DNA of 64,000 bases from assembly GCF_016741815.1 (NCBI RefSeq), contig NZ_JAERRJ010000016.1, forward strand, positions 1-64,000, given 5' to 3'. Within the stretch, counting starts at the first letter, position 1. Each line of letters opens with the position of its first letter. Made by a program: the position numbers and the translations under genes. The DNA comes from Nocardia acididurans. GTDB lineage: Bacteria; Actinomycetota; Actinomycetes; Mycobacteriales; Mycobacteriaceae. The notes beneath the pieces are model-generated. The model saw nothing but the letters and a program-made list of their open reading frames with translations, was not told the origin of the DNA and made no database searches. This document shows, one piece after another, positions 41,064 through 49,870 of the stretch.

Positions 41064-42266
41064 ATGGCTGTCGAAGCGCGAACCAATAGCGATGTCGCCG
41101 AACTGAACGTACTCGATCCAGGCTTCCGGCCGGACGGACCGGAGGTGGCCGCCGCCCGCGCCGCGAACTGGTACGCCCGGACGCCGATCGGGTTCGCCGT
41201 CCTGCGGCATCGGGAGGCCACCGCCTTCCTCGCCGATCGCCGGGTCCGCTGGGGCGGAGTCGAATCGCTTGCGGCACAGGGCATCACCTCCGGACCCGCG
41301 GTCGACTGGATCGGATCGGTGCTGCCGAGCATCGAAGGCGAGGACCATGCCCGGCTGCGGCGGCTGGTGAGCCGGGCCTTCACCCGCGCGGCCGTGGACC
41401 GGTTACGGCCGGTGATGCGCGCCGTCACCGAGGAACTCGTGGAACCCCTTGTGCAACAGGGCGAATGCGAGTTCATGGCCGACTTCGCCGACCGCTATCC
41501 GGCGCGAATCCTGGCCGAACTGCTGGGCATCCCACCCGAACAGCGGGAAACCTTCCGCCGGTTGCCGCAGGAGATCGGGCTGATCTTCACCGTCTCCGCG
41601 GCCCAGCATCTGGAACGCATCGAAACCGCCGTCGCGACCCTGGACGACGCCATCGACGACCTGCTCGAGCAGCGCCGCCACACACCCGGCGACGACCTGC
41701 TCACCGACCTGATCGCCGCCGAAGACGCTGGGGACCGGCTCTCCCCGGTCGAACTGCGGAATATGGCCGGCGCACTGCTGTTCGCCGGGCAGGACACCAC
41801 CCGCCAGCAACTCGGGCAGGCCGTGCGACTGTTCCTCGACCATCCCGGCCAATGGCGCCTGCTCGCCCGGGACCCCTCGCTCGCGCCGCGCGCGGTCGAG
41901 GAGATCATGCGGGTGGCGCCGGGCGTCAACACCATCTGGCGGGTCACCGACGAGACCATCGACTTCGAAGACCTCACCATCCCCGCCGGCAGCTTCATCA
42001 ACGTCCTGTCCAACGCCGCGCACACCGACCCCGCCGCCTTCGGCGACGCCGAATTCGACATCACCGCAACGAGATCAGCCGCGCAGCTCACCTTCGGCGG
42101 CGGCATCCACTACTGCCTCGGCGCACCCCTCGCCCGCGCCGAAATGGCCGAAGCGCTCCCGATACTCGCGCGCCGACTGCCGCATCCGAGGGCGGCCGGT
42201 CCGGCTCGGCCGGGACCCACGCTCGGGCCGACCGGGCCGCTCACCCTGCCGCTGCGCTTCGGCTGA
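41064..42266 (+). CDS. Cytochrome P450
   Basis: A 400-residue bacterial P450: I-helix FAGQDTTRQQ (Gln-Asp variant of AGxxTT), ExxR in VEEIMRVA, and haem loop LTFGGGIHYCLGAPLARAE. GGAGG precedes ATG 41064. No ferredoxin gene is adjacent, unlike the first P450 in this window. It ends one base from the stop of a convergent MBL-fold gene. It lies downstream of a GAF-LuxR regulator that could control it. Substrate unknown. Confidence 0.93.
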   Translation: MAVEARTNSDVAELNVLDPGFRPDGPEVAAARAANWYARTPIGFAVLRHREATAFLADRRVRWGGVESLAAQGITSGPAVDWIGSVLPSIEGEDHARLRRLVSRAFTRAAVDRLRPVMRAVTEELVEPLVQQGECEFMADFADRYPARILAELLGIPPEQRETFRRLPQEIGLIFTVSAAQHLERIETAVATLDDAIDDLLEQRRHTPGDDLLTDLIAAEDAGDRLSPVELRNMAGALLFAGQDTTRQQLGQAVRLFLDHPGQWRLLARDPSLAPRAVEEIMRVAPGVNTIWRVTDETIDFEDLTIPAGSFINVLSNAAHTDPAAFGDAEFDITATRSAAQLTFGGGIHYCLGAPLARAEMAEALPILARRLPHPRAAGPARPGPTLGPTGPLTLPLRFG

Positions 42267-42267
42267 G

Positions 42268-42915
42268 TTACGGGGTGAAAGCCGAACCGGTGAGCAGCGC
42301 CTGCCGGGCCTCGTCGACGGCGGCGGCCCACGGGCGGTCGCCGAGTTCGGTGAAATCCGAACCGTCCATGACGGCGCTGGACAGAATCACCTCCGGAGTC
42401 AGGTCGTCGAGGACATCCAGTGTGGCCAGCAGGGATTCGCGGTCGCTGTACCCCTCGAGGTACCCGGCCCACCAGTCGCCCTTCTCGCCGCGCAGGATGG
42501 TGTCACCGGTGAACAGGTAGCGGCGGCCCGAGATCTGCGCCAGATAGCTGGTGCTGCCGGGCGTGTGGCCCGGGGTCGGGATCACCTCGACACCGCCGAC
42601 ACCGGTGTGCCGGTCGGTGAACGGGTCGTGCACGGGTGTCGTCGTCACCAGGGACGCCTCGCTCGCGTGGATGTGCAGCCGGGTGCCGAAGCGGTCGGCG
42701 AGATCGGCCAGGGTGGAGGTGATCTCGTCCTGATGGCTCAGGTACTGGTGGGCCGCGCCGCCGAGTTCGGCGATCCGGTCGAGCTCCTCGGGCAGGGTGG
42801 TGTTGTAGAAGAGGACATTGCCCTCGGGACGGGTCCACAGGTAGGCGTGGGTGTACAGGCCGGGGGCGGGATTCTGGGCCTCGGTCACCCAGAGGTCGGC
42901 GGCGATCTGTCGCAT
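42268..42915 (-). CDS. MBL-fold protein with altered metal motif
   Basis: A 215-residue metallo-beta-lactamase-fold protein. The usual HxHxDH is replaced by SHQDE (QYLSHQDEITSTL), while TPGHTPGSTSYL, FTGDTI and a final VILSSA strand are kept. This pattern belongs to an MBL subgroup with HRDE/HQDE-like loops, so the metal site is probably altered rather than the gene broken. GAGGAG precedes ATG 42915. It lies 109 bp downstream of the large STAND ATPase gene on the same strand. Confidence 0.85.
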   Translation of the reverse strand: MRQIAADLWVTEAQNPAPGLYTHAYLWTRPEGNVLFYNTTLPEELDRIAELGGAAHQYLSHQDEITSTLADLADRFGTRLHIHASEASLVTTTPVHDPFTDRHTGVGGVEVIPTPGHTPGSTSYLAQISGRRYLFTGDTILRGEKGDWWAGYLEGYSDRESLLATLDVLDDLTPEVILSSAVMDGSDFTELGDRPWAAAVDEARQALLTGSAFTP

Positions 42916-43024
42916 GATGGGCTCCTCTCGCGCTGGTCGCCCGGTGCGGGCGGTCGCTACCCGTAAGGCGCGAGATCCGATCCAGCATTGCTGGATCGGC
43001 CGCCGGATTCGATCGGAGCGGGGA

Positions 43025-46000
43025 TCAGACCGCCCAGTGGATATCGCGCTGCGGGTCGTAGCGGCAGGCGACACCGAGCGAGACACAGGCGCGCAGATGC
43101 TCGCCCAGTTCGGGATGACCACGCTCGACGCGGCGCAGGGCATCACGGATACGCGCCGACACGGTCTTGCGCGCCCGCTCGGCCTCGTCGCCGAGCAGGC
43201 GCGTGCGACCGCCCAGCCCGGCGGCATGCCGGAGCTCCTCGAGCAGCGCGGCCCGCTCGGTATCGATCGCGGCCGCACGCCTGTCGTCGAAACGGTCACG
43301 GGCGCTGTCGATTTCGGCATCGAGCTGGGTGAGGCGGCGACGATACTCGGCCTTGGCGCGCTCATCCAGCACCGTGTCCGCGCCGAGACGCCGTGCGCCA
43401 CGCACCACGTCGGCGGAACCCGCGCCACCGAGCAGTTCCAGGGCCGAGATCTCCTGGCCCGCATGGGATAACAGCGTGTGCAGATCACGCAAGCCCTTGG
43501 AATCCGGCAGATGCAGCGTCCGGCCGGCGAAACGCAGCGTCCAGACGCTGTCCACCAGCCGGAAGACATTGCCGGAGGGCTCCATTGCGCGATGTTCACG
43601 CAGGATCTCCGGACGCGGCGCACCGGAATGCGTTCGAGCCGACGCCGTTTCGGCCGCGGCCAGCCACGGTGCCGCCCGCAGGCGACGGGCCGACTCGGCG
43701 GCGGACTCCAGCTCCGCGGCGGCCACCACCGGATCATGGGCGGCGGCGAGTCGGCCGAGCCAGTAGGAGTACGGGCCGTAGACCGCGCCGCCACCGGCCA
43801 CCACAGCCCACAATCCACGCAGGGGCCACAGGGCATCCCAGGCGATCTTGCGCGGTTCGGCCTCGTCCAACACGATGGCCGCATAGGCGAGCGCGATCAG
43901 CGGACCCGCGTGAAAATGCCGGGGATAGGTGTCGAGCAGGGCGCGGATCTCGTCGAACCCCCGGCGGAGCGTGCCGTATCGGTCTTCGGTGGATGTATGC
44001 TCCGCCGCCTCGAATAGTGCGGCCCCGCCGTGGAATCGGGGTGTGGCGTCCGGCATCGGCTCGAGCCCGTGGAGGTGGGTCCGGGTACCGGACGCGGGTT
44101 CCGCTCCGGCTGTGTGACGGCCGGGGCCGAACATCGGGCTTTCGCTGTCGAGGTGACGCGCGGCGTCGATCACCCGGGGCACGACCGGATAGACGCCGCC
44201 CAATTCCCGGTACCTGTCATGGATTTCGGTGGCGTCGGCGTGCGCGGTGAGAGCCAGCACCCAGCGCTGCTCCAGCCACAGCGGGACGCGATCCACCTCG
44301 CCGATGCGCTCGCCGAGCGCGTAGGCGCTGTCCATGGCGCGGGCGGCCTCGTCGAATCGGCCCGCGAGCACCGCCAGAGAAGCGGCACGGGAGCGCGCCA
44401 TGAACCGGGCACGGGGCAGCCGCGAGCGTTCCGCGAAGCTCGTGAAGGCGGCCTGTTCGAGATGCGCTCGGGGGTCACCCAATTCGAGCAGCGCGGCGAT
44501 GCGCAGCACGAATCCCTGCACCCGGAGATCGTCATCGCTCGAGCGGTCGGCCAGTGCGCCGATCTCCTCGGCGAGGGCCAGCCGTTCCGGAGCGGTACCC
44601 GGACGCCACAGGGCATCGTGCCGTGCGATCAGGCTCAATCCCAAGGCATTCTCGTCGCCGGACGCGCGGGCCAGGCGCAGGGCCTCGGCGCTCATGGATT
44701 CCGGCGTGGCCGTGGAATGTCGTGTTCGGCGCGAGGATCCGGTGTGCACGCGCACCCGTGCGGCGGCTGCCAGCAGGCGCACGGCCAACGGGTCCGCCGC
44801 CGAACGACTGTCGACATACAGCGCGTGGGCCGCGTCGATGAGCTCGATCTCCCGCGCCCCCGCACCCTCGGGGTCCGGCATACCCAGCTCGTGCAGTCCC
44901 AGCACGGCGCGAGCGAAGAACTCCGCATCGGATCGTGCCCGCGCCGCATGGATTACGTCCTCGTAGGCGCGTCGCGCACCCGCCAGATCGCCCGCGTCGT
45001 GCGACACCTCGGCCAGGAACAGGCCCAGCTCGTCGCGCCGCACCACCTGATCGGCAGGCAGCAGCGTGAGCGCCCGCACCAGATGCCCGGCGACCTCACC
45101 CGCCGCCATCCGCCCGCACGCGTCATTGGCCGCAGCCAGAAGGTATTTCAGCGCACACGCATCGGCCCCGGCATCACCCAGCCCCGCCACCGCGGAGGCA
45201 TGAAACGCGAAATCGCTTGCGGTAGCGTGCGACAACTCCCGCGGCAGCCGCTCCAACGCCGCCAGCACCGCCGCATGCCGACCCCGCGCCTGCGCCACCT
45301 CGGTCCGGGCCACGAGCGTCTCGCGCACCAGATCGTGCACGAACACGAACCGCCCCCGGTCGGCGGCGGACACGAGCCGCGCCTGCACCGCGGCAGCCAC
45401 CGCGTCCGCCAGGTGAGCCGTCCGGTCTGCTGTCCCCTCGCGGGCGGCTTCGCGCATATCGTGCGATTCGAACGCCGCCACCAGCACCGGGAGACCGAAT
45501 TCACGGCCGATGAAGGCGGCCATGGTGAGGACGTCCACGACGTGGCCCGGCAGCGGTGCGAGCCGCGCCTCCAGGGTTTCGCGGACACCCGGCGTCAGCG
45601 TGTCCATCGGGCTGCCGCTGTGCCAGAGCCGTGCGGTCTGTTCGGCCAGGAAGGGATTGCCGCCGGTGAGGGCCGTCATTCTGGCCGCCGCGGCAGCGGG
45701 AACAGCGCGGCCGGTCAGGCGGGTGGCCAAGGCGGCGATATCGGCGGCGGGCAGGCCGGTGAGCTCGATCGTGCGCGCGGTCGCCCGCAGTTCGGCGAAA
45801 GCTGTTCGCAGCAGCTCGTTCTCGTCGGTCAGTTCGTTGTCACGGACGGCCGCGAGCAATGCTATGCGCTCGAACCACGAGTGACGTGCCACGAAGGTCA
45901 ACAGCCGCACCGACTCCGGATCGGCGCGATGGAGGTCATCCACCACCACGATGAGCGGCCGTCGCCGCGCCGCGGTCACCAGTGCGGAGGTGACCGCGTC

Positions 46001-46438
46001 ACCGATACCGAACAGTGCGCTCGTGGAGCGGGAAATCGGCAGCGCGGCTTCACTATTGGTGATCTGCACCGCCGGACCGGTGGACTCCCGCGCGAAGGGC
46101 TGGGCGGTACCCGGCGGGTCGACGAGCAGCGGCAGGGCCGGACCGGCGGCCGCGACGACACCCTCCCAGTCGTCCGGAGTTCCGGCGCTGCGCAGGCGAC
46201 GCAGAATCTGCACCCAGGGCCAATAGCCCGGAACCCCGTCACCGGACCAGGCCGTCCCGGTGAGCACCAGCGCCTCACCGTGGAACTCCGCAATACCGTG
46301 CGTGAGCAGGGCAGTCTTACCGATCCCCGCCTCGCCCGTGATCAATACCAGACCGCCGTGGCTGCTGACCGTGCGCTGGAGTTCCTCGCGCAGAACCGAT
46401 TCCGCGTGCTGCCGACCGATCAATGCGATGCCCGACAC
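43025..46438 (-). CDS. Large STAND ATPase regulator with C-terminal winged-helix-like domain
   Basis: A 1137-residue AAA/STAND protein. Walker A GEAGIGKT lies near residue 35, Walker B IVVVDDLHRADPES near 170, and GGNPFLAEQTARLW in the sensor region. A TPR-like helical region of roughly 600 residues follows. The C-terminal block starts VFRLVDSVWTLRFAGRTLHLPDSKGLRDLHTLL and ends ARKTVSARIRDALRRVERGHPELGEHLRACVSLG; it replaces the usual LuxR HTH and occurs in a subset of actinobacterial regulators. Start is GTG 46438 with GAGGAGG upstream. Its first 122 bp overlap the 3' end of the MFS gene in another frame. Its signal is unknown. Confidence 0.88.
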   Translation of the reverse strand: MSGIALIGRQHAESVLREELQRTVSSHGGLVLITGEAGIGKTALLTHGIAEFHGEALVLTGTAWSGDGVPGYWPWVQILRRLRSAGTPDDWEGVVAAAGPALPLLVDPPGTAQPFARESTGPAVQITNSEAALPISRSTSALFGIGDAVTSALVTAARRRPLIVVVDDLHRADPESVRLLTFVARHSWFERIALLAAVRDNELTDENELLRTAFAELRATARTIELTGLPAADIAALATRLTGRAVPAAAAARMTALTGGNPFLAEQTARLWHSGSPMDTLTPGVRETLEARLAPLPGHVVDVLTMAAFIGREFGLPVLVAAFESHDMREAAREGTADRTAHLADAVAAAVQARLVSAADRGRFVFVHDLVRETLVARTEVAQARGRHAAVLAALERLPRELSHATASDFAFHASAVAGLGDAGADACALKYLLAAANDACGRMAAGEVAGHLVRALTLLPADQVVRRDELGLFLAEVSHDAGDLAGARRAYEDVIHAARARSDAEFFARAVLGLHELGMPDPEGAGAREIELIDAAHALYVDSRSAADPLAVRLLAAAARVRVHTGSSRRTRHSTATPESMSAEALRLARASGDENALGLSLIARHDALWRPGTAPERLALAEEIGALADRSSDDDLRVQGFVLRIAALLELGDPRAHLEQAAFTSFAERSRLPRARFMARSRAASLAVLAGRFDEAARAMDSAYALGERIGEVDRVPLWLEQRWVLALTAHADATEIHDRYRELGGVYPVVPRVIDAARHLDSESPMFGPGRHTAGAEPASGTRTHLHGLEPMPDATPRFHGGAALFEAAEHTSTEDRYGTLRRGFDEIRALLDTYPRHFHAGPLIALAYAAIVLDEAEPRKIAWDALWPLRGLWAVVAGGGAVYGPYSYWLGRLAAAHDPVVAAAELESAAESARRLRAAPWLAAAETASARTHSGAPRPEILREHRAMEPSGNVFRLVDSVWTLRFAGRTLHLPDSKGLRDLHTLLSHAGQEISALELLGGAGSADVVRGARRLGADTVLDERAKAEYRRRLTQLDAEIDSARDRFDDRRAAAIDTERAALLEELRHAAGLGGRTRLLGDEAERARKTVSARIRDALRRVERGHPELGEHLRACVSLGVACRYDPQRDIHWAV

Positions 46439-47948
46439 GCGCCCTCCTCGCGGCTTCTTCCCGCCAGCCTATCGCCCCGCTGTAGGCATCGGCGGGTACC
46501 GTGCGATTGCGGGCCAGCAGGACCGCGGGCACCGAGGCGAGCACGAAAAGCACGGCCGCCATCGCGATATAGAGGTACACGCCGGTCGCCGTGCTCATCG
46601 GCGGTCCGTCGGCGGAAATCCCCGGAGCCCGAGTCGCTTTGAGCACCTCACCCCCGGCGAAGTTGACCACCACGGAGCCGAGCGCGAGCACAACCGACAC
46701 CAGACCGGCGATCGTGCCCTGCCGCTCGGGCGCCGCGAGCGCGGTCGCCAGGTTGTAGCCGGAGGCCCCGATCGCGCCGGCCGCCACACCGAGCAGAGTG
46801 CCGCAGGCGATCGCGAGCGGAACGGCCGAAACACCCGCCAGCATGCCGAAACTCGCCCCGGCCCCGACCGTGATCCCCACGAGCAGGGGAAGTGCCGGAC
46901 CGAAACGTCCCGCCATCCATCCAGCGCCCACACCACCGAGCACAATGCCGAGATTGGGGGCGGCGAGCAGCACCGCGATCGCCTCGCCCTCGCCGAGCCC
47001 GTAGCCGAGCCCCTGATCGGGGGACACCCGGGCGACGAGACCGGTTAGCTGGAGCATGCTGCGGAACGAGCCCGCCGCCAGCACCAGGGCCAGCAATGTC
47101 AGCAGAATCGGACGGCTGAGAGCGCGAAGGTCGATGACGGGTTCGTCGATCCGCAGCGTGCGCACGACCCACCCGGCCAGTGCGGCGGCACCTCCCGTCA
47201 GCAGGAGAACCATGCCCGCGGAGAGCCATCCGAACTCTCGCCCGAGACTGAGATAGGCGAGCACCGCGCCGAGACCACCGCCGAGCAGCAGCGCGCCGAG
47301 CACGTCGATCCGGCCGGAGTCCCGGATCGGCGACTCCGGCAGCAGCGCACGCACACAGAGCGCGGACACCCCGGCCAGCAGCGCTGCCGCCAGGAACACG
47401 CTCCGATAGCCGAACGCGTCAATGACCGGCTTCATCAGGAACGGCTCGACGATTCCGACGATCGACGAACCGGAGGTCACGAGCCCGACCACGGCCATCG
47501 CCACACCCGGAGTGCAGATCTGACGGACGAGCGCCACCGTCAGGAACACCGCGGCGAACGCGGCACCCTGCAGGAAACGGCCCGCCAGGAAGATCCACAG
47601 CGTGGGGGCGACGAGGCAGATCAGCGCTCCCACACCCGCGAGAAGTAGTGTGCCGACGAGTATTCGGCGCTTGCCGAAGAGGTCGGAACTCTTCGCGAGC
47701 AGCGGCGACCAGAGTGCACCGGCCAGCATGGCGCTCGCATTCAGCCAGGCGGCCTGATCGGTGTCGAAATGTTCCAGCAACTGGGGCAGGACCATCATCG
47801 GCGAGCCGATGACCACATCGGCCAGCACATTGGCCAGGATGAGCACCGCCGCCCAGAGGATGAGCCGCCTGCTCCAGCGGTGCTCCCGGACGCCCAGGAC
47901 GGGGATTTCCACCGTGTCGTCGTTCACTGTGAATTCTCTTCGCTCCAT
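46317..47948 (-). CDS. MFS exporter (DHA2-like, about 14 helices)
   Basis: A roughly 543-residue major facilitator with about 14 hydrophobic segments. Motif A-like LLAKSSDLFGKRRILVGT is present, as is the sequence SSIVGIVEPFLMKPVIDAFGYRSVF. The last about 60 residues are polar and Arg-rich, and their codons overlap the start of the ATPase gene, so this tail may be dispensable. ATG 47948 follows the monooxygenase stop by 7 bp; GTG 47927 is an alternative with a better-placed AAGAG. It probably exports the product or substrate of the upstream monooxygenase. Confidence 0.87.
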   Translation of the reverse strand: MERREFTVNDDTVEIPVLGVREHRWSRRLILWAAVLILANVLADVVIGSPMMVLPQLLEHFDTDQAAWLNASAMLAGALWSPLLAKSSDLFGKRRILVGTLLLAGVGALICLVAPTLWIFLAGRFLQGAAFAAVFLTVALVRQICTPGVAMAVVGLVTSGSSIVGIVEPFLMKPVIDAFGYRSVFLAAALLAGVSALCVRALLPESPIRDSGRIDVLGALLLGGGLGAVLAYLSLGREFGWLSAGMVLLLTGGAAALAGWVVRTLRIDEPVIDLRALSRPILLTLLALVLAAGSFRSMLQLTGLVARVSPDQGLGYGLGEGEAIAVLLAAPNLGIVLGGVGAGWMAGRFGPALPLLVGITVGAGASFGMLAGVSAVPLAIACGTLLGVAAGAIGASGYNLATALAAPERQGTIAGLVSVVLALGSVVVNFAGGEVLKATRAPGISADGPPMSTATGVYLYIAMAAVLFVLASVPAVLLARNRTVPADAYSGAIGWREEAARRARVGHRIDRSAARGIGSARGTPAHGQQPRRSGIDHGRGGDR

Positions 47949-47955
47949 GAGGTTT

Positions 47956-49065
47956 TCAGTGCACGCCGGTGTCGTGTGCGCGCAGCGCCCGGTTGCGGGC
48001 GGCGATATCGGCCCAGGTGGCCGGGACGATGCGGTCGCGACCGCGCGCCACACGGTGCTGGGCGGCGGTCACATACGGGCGCTGCCGCGCCTCGTATCCC
48101 GCGAACGCGGCGACGTGGTCGTCGCGGTGCCGGTCGAGTTCTTCGGCGAGAAATCGAGCGCCGGTGAGCGCGAGCGAGGTGCCCCGGCCGGAGAGATAGG
48201 CCGGGCAGTACCCGGCATCCCCGACCAGGACGACGCGGCTGCGATGCCAGGACGGCAGGCAGACCCGGCTCGCGGAGGTGAAGTAGAAACCGGGATCGGC
48301 GCGGGCCGCGTCGAGCAGTTCCGGGATCCGCCACGACCGCTGGCCCGCGAAGGCGTCGATCAGGATCCGTTTCTGGGCCGCCATGTCGCGATGGTCGTAA
48401 TCGATTTGTTCCGAACGGAATTGGAAGTTGGCGACAGTCCGGCCACGGTACCGGAAGACGCCCGCCATCCGCCCGGGGACGTTGTAGATGGAGTTGATGT
48501 CCGCGCCACGCGGCTCCCCGGGAAGGTCGGCGAGCGCGAAGTAGACACCGAGGTGCTGCTGGTGGCCGGATCCGAACACCAGCCCGCGCACCGCGGAATG
48601 CTGGCCGTCCGCGCCGACCAGCAGGTCGTAGCGGTCCGTTCGGCCCGACGCGAAATACACCTCGACTCCGCTGCCATCCTGGCTCACCGATTCGATCGAG
48701 TCGCCGAAGCGGATCATCGCGGCATCCGGGAGCGCCTCGGCCAGAATCCGGACGAGATCCCCGCGCAGAAGTTCGATGTCGTCCACGGAATCGTTGATCT
48801 CCGCCAACGGGATTCGAGCCACCGGCCGCCCCGCGCCGTCCACGAACCAGGTGAGCTCCGACATCCGTACCCGCTGCCTCCGAACCTCTTCGAGCAATCC
48901 CATCCGGGCCACGGTCTCGACGGCTTCGCCGCGGATATCGATGGGCGTGCCGGTGAGCCGGAGGCGCTGGGCGGACTCGACCACGGTGACGTCATGACCG
49001 CGCGCGCCGAGCTGCAGCGCGCATGACAGCCCGGCGATACCGGCGCCGGAGACAAGGATTTTCAC
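47956..49065 (-). CDS. FAD-dependent monooxygenase (PHBH/TetX fold)
   Basis: A 369-residue group A flavoprotein hydroxylase: N-terminal KILVSGAGIAGLSCALQLGARGHDVTVVE, DLLVGADGQHSAVR, and the second FAD motif RVVLVGDAGYCPAYLSGRGTSLALTGA (GD motif). Relatives hydroxylate aromatics or inactivate antibiotics such as tetracyclines. Together with the downstream MFS gene and divergent TetR gene it forms a typical modify-and-export resistance set. Specificity cannot be read from sequence. Confidence 0.91.
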   Translation of the reverse strand: MKILVSGAGIAGLSCALQLGARGHDVTVVESAQRLRLTGTPIDIRGEAVETVARMGLLEEVRRQRVRMSELTWFVDGAGRPVARIPLAEINDSVDDIELLRGDLVRILAEALPDAAMIRFGDSIESVSQDGSGVEVYFASGRTDRYDLLVGADGQHSAVRGLVFGSGHQQHLGVYFALADLPGEPRGADINSIYNVPGRMAGVFRYRGRTVANFQFRSEQIDYDHRDMAAQKRILIDAFAGQRSWRIPELLDAARADPGFYFTSASRVCLPSWHRSRVVLVGDAGYCPAYLSGRGTSLALTGARFLAEELDRHRDDHVAAFAGYEARQRPYVTAAQHRVARGRDRIVPATWADIAARNRALRAHDTGVH

Positions 49066-49089
49066 GGGTGCTCCAAGAAGGGAAATCTA

Positions 49090-49110
49090 AAAGCAACAAT
49101 CTGTCGCTTT
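49090..49110. promoter_or_regulatory. Inverted repeat in the monooxygenase/TetR divergent promoter
   Basis: AAAGCAACA and TGTCGCTTT are inverted 9-bp arms (one mismatch per arm) around ATC, 25 bp before the monooxygenase start and 91 bp before the TetR start. The A/T-rich sequence stands out from its GC-rich surroundings. It fits a TetR operator. Confidence 0.6.
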
Positions 49111-49200
49111 AATGGAGCATACTTACCACCGGCTTTGCCTCGCAACGCCGAACCCGGCCACAATCGGCACCCGACAGAGAACACGGAGGTGAGCGCGTCA

Positions 49201-49809
49201 ATGGCCGACGCCGAAGAACAACCCCCAGCCCGCCGCCCCGGCGGTCGCACCGCCCGGGTACGCGCCCAAATCCTCGCCGCCACCACCGAACTCGTCGCAC
49301 GCGACGGCATCACCGGCTTCCGCTACGAGGAGGTCGCCGACCGCGCCGGCGTGCACCGCACCAGCGTCTACCGCAACTGGCCCGACCGAGAGGAGTTGGT
49401 CGTCGAGGCCCTCCTCCGCTACGCCGAAGACCTCGCCTCGGTCGCCGACACCGGCGACCTCCACCGAGACCTCGTCGACTACCTGCTGGCCCTGGCCACC
49501 GGCCTGCACACCCCCTTCGGCCGCACCCTCGAACAGGCCGTCCAACCCGCCCAGCACAGCCCCGCCATCCGCGGAGCCCTGGCCAGAATCCTCGACCAGC
49601 GCACCGCCGCCCTCCAGCAACGAATCGACACCGCCACCCACCGCGGCGAACTCCCCCCAACCGACAGCGCCTTCCTCGGCGAAATGCTCTCCGGCCCCGT
49701 CCGCCTCATCGTCCACCGCGGCCTGCGCCCATTCACCCGCGCCGACGCCGACCGAATCGTCACCGTCGTCCTCGCCGGCATCCGCGCCACCGCACGACCT
49801 CAGGATTGA
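49201..49809 (+). CDS. TetR-family transcriptional regulator
   Basis: A 202-residue TetR protein with HTH VRAQILAATTELVARDGITGFRYEEVADRAGVHRTSVYRNWPDREELVVEALL and a TetR_C-like helical domain. ATG 49201 (MADAEEQPP) follows GGAGG at a long 11-nt spacing. It is divergent from the monooxygenase-MFS operon with a palindrome in between, so it is probably its repressor. The alpha/beta hydrolase gene lies 61 bp downstream but has its own iron-box promoter. Confidence 0.9.
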   Translation: MADAEEQPPARRPGGRTARVRAQILAATTELVARDGITGFRYEEVADRAGVHRTSVYRNWPDREELVVEALLRYAEDLASVADTGDLHRDLVDYLLALATGLHTPFGRTLEQAVQPAQHSPAIRGALARILDQRTAALQQRIDTATHRGELPPTDSAFLGEMLSGPVRLIVHRGLRPFTRADADRIVTVVLAGIRATARPQD

Positions 49810-49813
49810 CAGC

Positions 49814-49832
49814 GCAGCTTAGGCGAACCTAA
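49814..49832. promoter_or_regulatory. IdeR/DtxR-like iron box
   Basis: GCAGCTTAGGCGAACCTAA matches the mycobacterial IdeR consensus (TTAGGTTAGGCTAACCTAA) at 15 of 19 positions and contains inverted CTTAGG/CCTAAG arms. It lies 38 bp before the start of the alpha/beta hydrolase gene. Under iron sufficiency IdeR would repress that gene. Confidence 0.68.
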
Positions 49833-49870
49833 GTTGTGGACTTCCGGGCGCAGCGCATGGAGGAGAAACA

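Noticed and set aside
44030..46642. An 870-codon plus-strand open frame
   Set aside because: It is antisense to the STAND ATPase gene and consists of Arg/Gly/His-rich shadow sequence.
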